This document shows positions 21,971 through 22,533 of a stretch of DNA of 22,533 bases, piece by piece. The DNA comes from an uncultured bacterium. Its GTDB lineage: Bacteria > Methylomirabilota > Methylomirabilia > Rokubacteriales > CSP1-6. The DNA lies in contig CAMLFJ010000002.1 of NCBI GenBank assembly GCA_946479205.1, positions 1-22,533 on the forward strand. The letters are read 5' to 3'. A program made the translations under genes and the position numbers. How positions within the stretch are numbered: position 1 is the stretch's first letter; the number at the start of each line of letters is the position of its first letter. The notes beneath the pieces were generated by a model. The model was not told where the DNA came from. It saw nothing but the letters and a program-made list of their open reading frames with translations, and searched no databases.

Positions 21971-22533
21971 TCAGGGCTTCCGGAACAGGATCTCGCCGAA
22001 GTAGGACTCGGCGGAGGAGCGCGTGTCGTTGGAATCGATCGAGATCGAGACGGCGCCCACTTCTTCCCCGGGCGCCTCCCCGTAGATCTTCTTGTAGTCC
22101 TCGAGCACGTTGCGGCTCTCGGTCATCCACTTGCCGAGATCGGCCAGGCCCGAGCGCACCACCACGTAGGTCACCATGCCCGTCTTCTCGCTCGTGAACA
22201 CCGCCCCCGCGGGCGCGGTCGTGTCCCAGATGTAGGAGATGATGCGCGAGCGGACCTGCGATGGGAATCGCGGGAAGGTGACGTAGACTTGCGCCGCCTC
22301 ATCGTCGGTCGCCGACTTGCGGGCGTCGCCCCCCTTGGGCAGGATGACCGCCTGCCAGCTCCAGGTCAGGATCGGGTGGTTCTTGACGTCCACCTTGATC
22401 TCCTTGGAGATCGTGGAGCTGTCGTTGTTGCTCTTGAGATGGAGCACCTTGCGGCCGCTCTGGGTGACGATGCGGAACTCGTACTTGGGGCTGCCCCAGG
22501 TCTGTCCCTTCCAGCCGTCGGGGATGCCGGTCT
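21971..22533 (-). CDS. DUF3047 domain protein, 5' end beyond the window
   Basis: The last 187 or so residues of a protein whose frame is open to the window edge; the part visible includes GIPDGWKGQTWGSPKYEF, KEIKVDVKNHPILTWSWQ, DDEAAQVYVTFPRF and ESYFGEILF, the typical pattern of DUF3047. The domain is probably a secreted carbohydrate-binding-like beta sandwich of unknown role. A GTG at 22447 could be mistaken for a start, but the homologous part continues upstream of it. About 90 bases without a gene separate it from the SGNH-like gene on the same strand. Confidence 0.82.
   Translation of the reverse strand, partial: TGIPDGWKGQTWGSPKYEFRIVTQSGRKVLHLKSNNDSSTISKEIKVDVKNHPILTWSWQAVILPKGGDARKSATDDEAAQVYVTFPRFPSQVRSRIISYIWDTTAPAGAVFTSEKTGMVTYVVVRSGLADLGKWMTESRNVLEDYKKIYGEAPGEEVGAVSISIDSNDTRSSAESYFGEILFRKP

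Noticed and set aside
21916..22197. Plus-strand open frame of 93 codons preceded by a GGAGAGG-like site
   Set aside because: The protein is Arg/Ser/Pro-rich with no known family and mirrors the DUF3047 gene.

Overview
The window is a GC-rich (roughly two thirds G+C by eye), gene-dense stretch of an ordinary-looking Gram-negative bacterial chromosome. I see no rRNA, tRNA, CRISPR array, insertion sequence or phage gene. Gene content (VC_2705-type sodium:solute symporter with a DUF294 signalling protein and a membrane exonuclease, Tat-exported family-5 solute-binding protein, acyl-CoA carboxylase CT subunit, cobS, minor-pilin cassette behind a sigma-54 promoter, DUF3047 protein) fits a deep-branching environmental lineage such as Candidatus Rokubacteria/Methylomirabilota or a deltaproteobacterial relative. 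That placement is a low-confidence inference from style and gene content.

Layout. (1) 1-5651, plus strand: symporter, two small membrane proteins, a cNMP-like/CBS/nucleotidyltransferase protein and a HAMP-DnaQ exonuclease overlapping it by one base. It looks like a regulated carboxylate-transport locus. (2) 5652-6334: a 217-bp leader, then a DksA/TraR-type C4 zinc-finger gene, ending in a strong hairpin shared with a convergent gene. (3) 6290-8242: glycerophosphodiester phosphodiesterase (minus), divergent from a PlsC acyltransferase, then aroQ. (4) 8314-9423: an ECF sigma factor continuing in frame into a signal-peptide-like segment and an extra-cytoplasmic domain, with its start codon inside a perfect hairpin. 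(5) 9431-12364: a carboxyltransferase subunit without a biotin carboxylase partner, then overlapping cobS-cobC. (6) 12373-16430: a hybrid histidine kinase (minus) and a family-5 substrate-binding protein (plus) diverge from a 134-bp region holding two nested inverted repeats on almost the same axis; the kinase has a -10 box placed so that its mRNA would start at the GTG. (7) 16431-20042: a near-consensus sigma-54 promoter driving PilV-, PilW- and PilX-like genes and a TPR lipoprotein. (8) 20052-22533, minus strand: DoxX protein, NlpI-like tail protein, SGNH-hydrolase-like protein and a DUF3047 protein cut by the window edge.

The most interesting points are the one-ORF sigma/membrane/periplasmic fusion with an occluded start, the sigma-54-driven Cys-rich pilin cassette, the shared-axis dyads between kinase and binding-protein genes, and the transporter-linked signalling and exonuclease pair. 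None is proven new; all are stated as testable.
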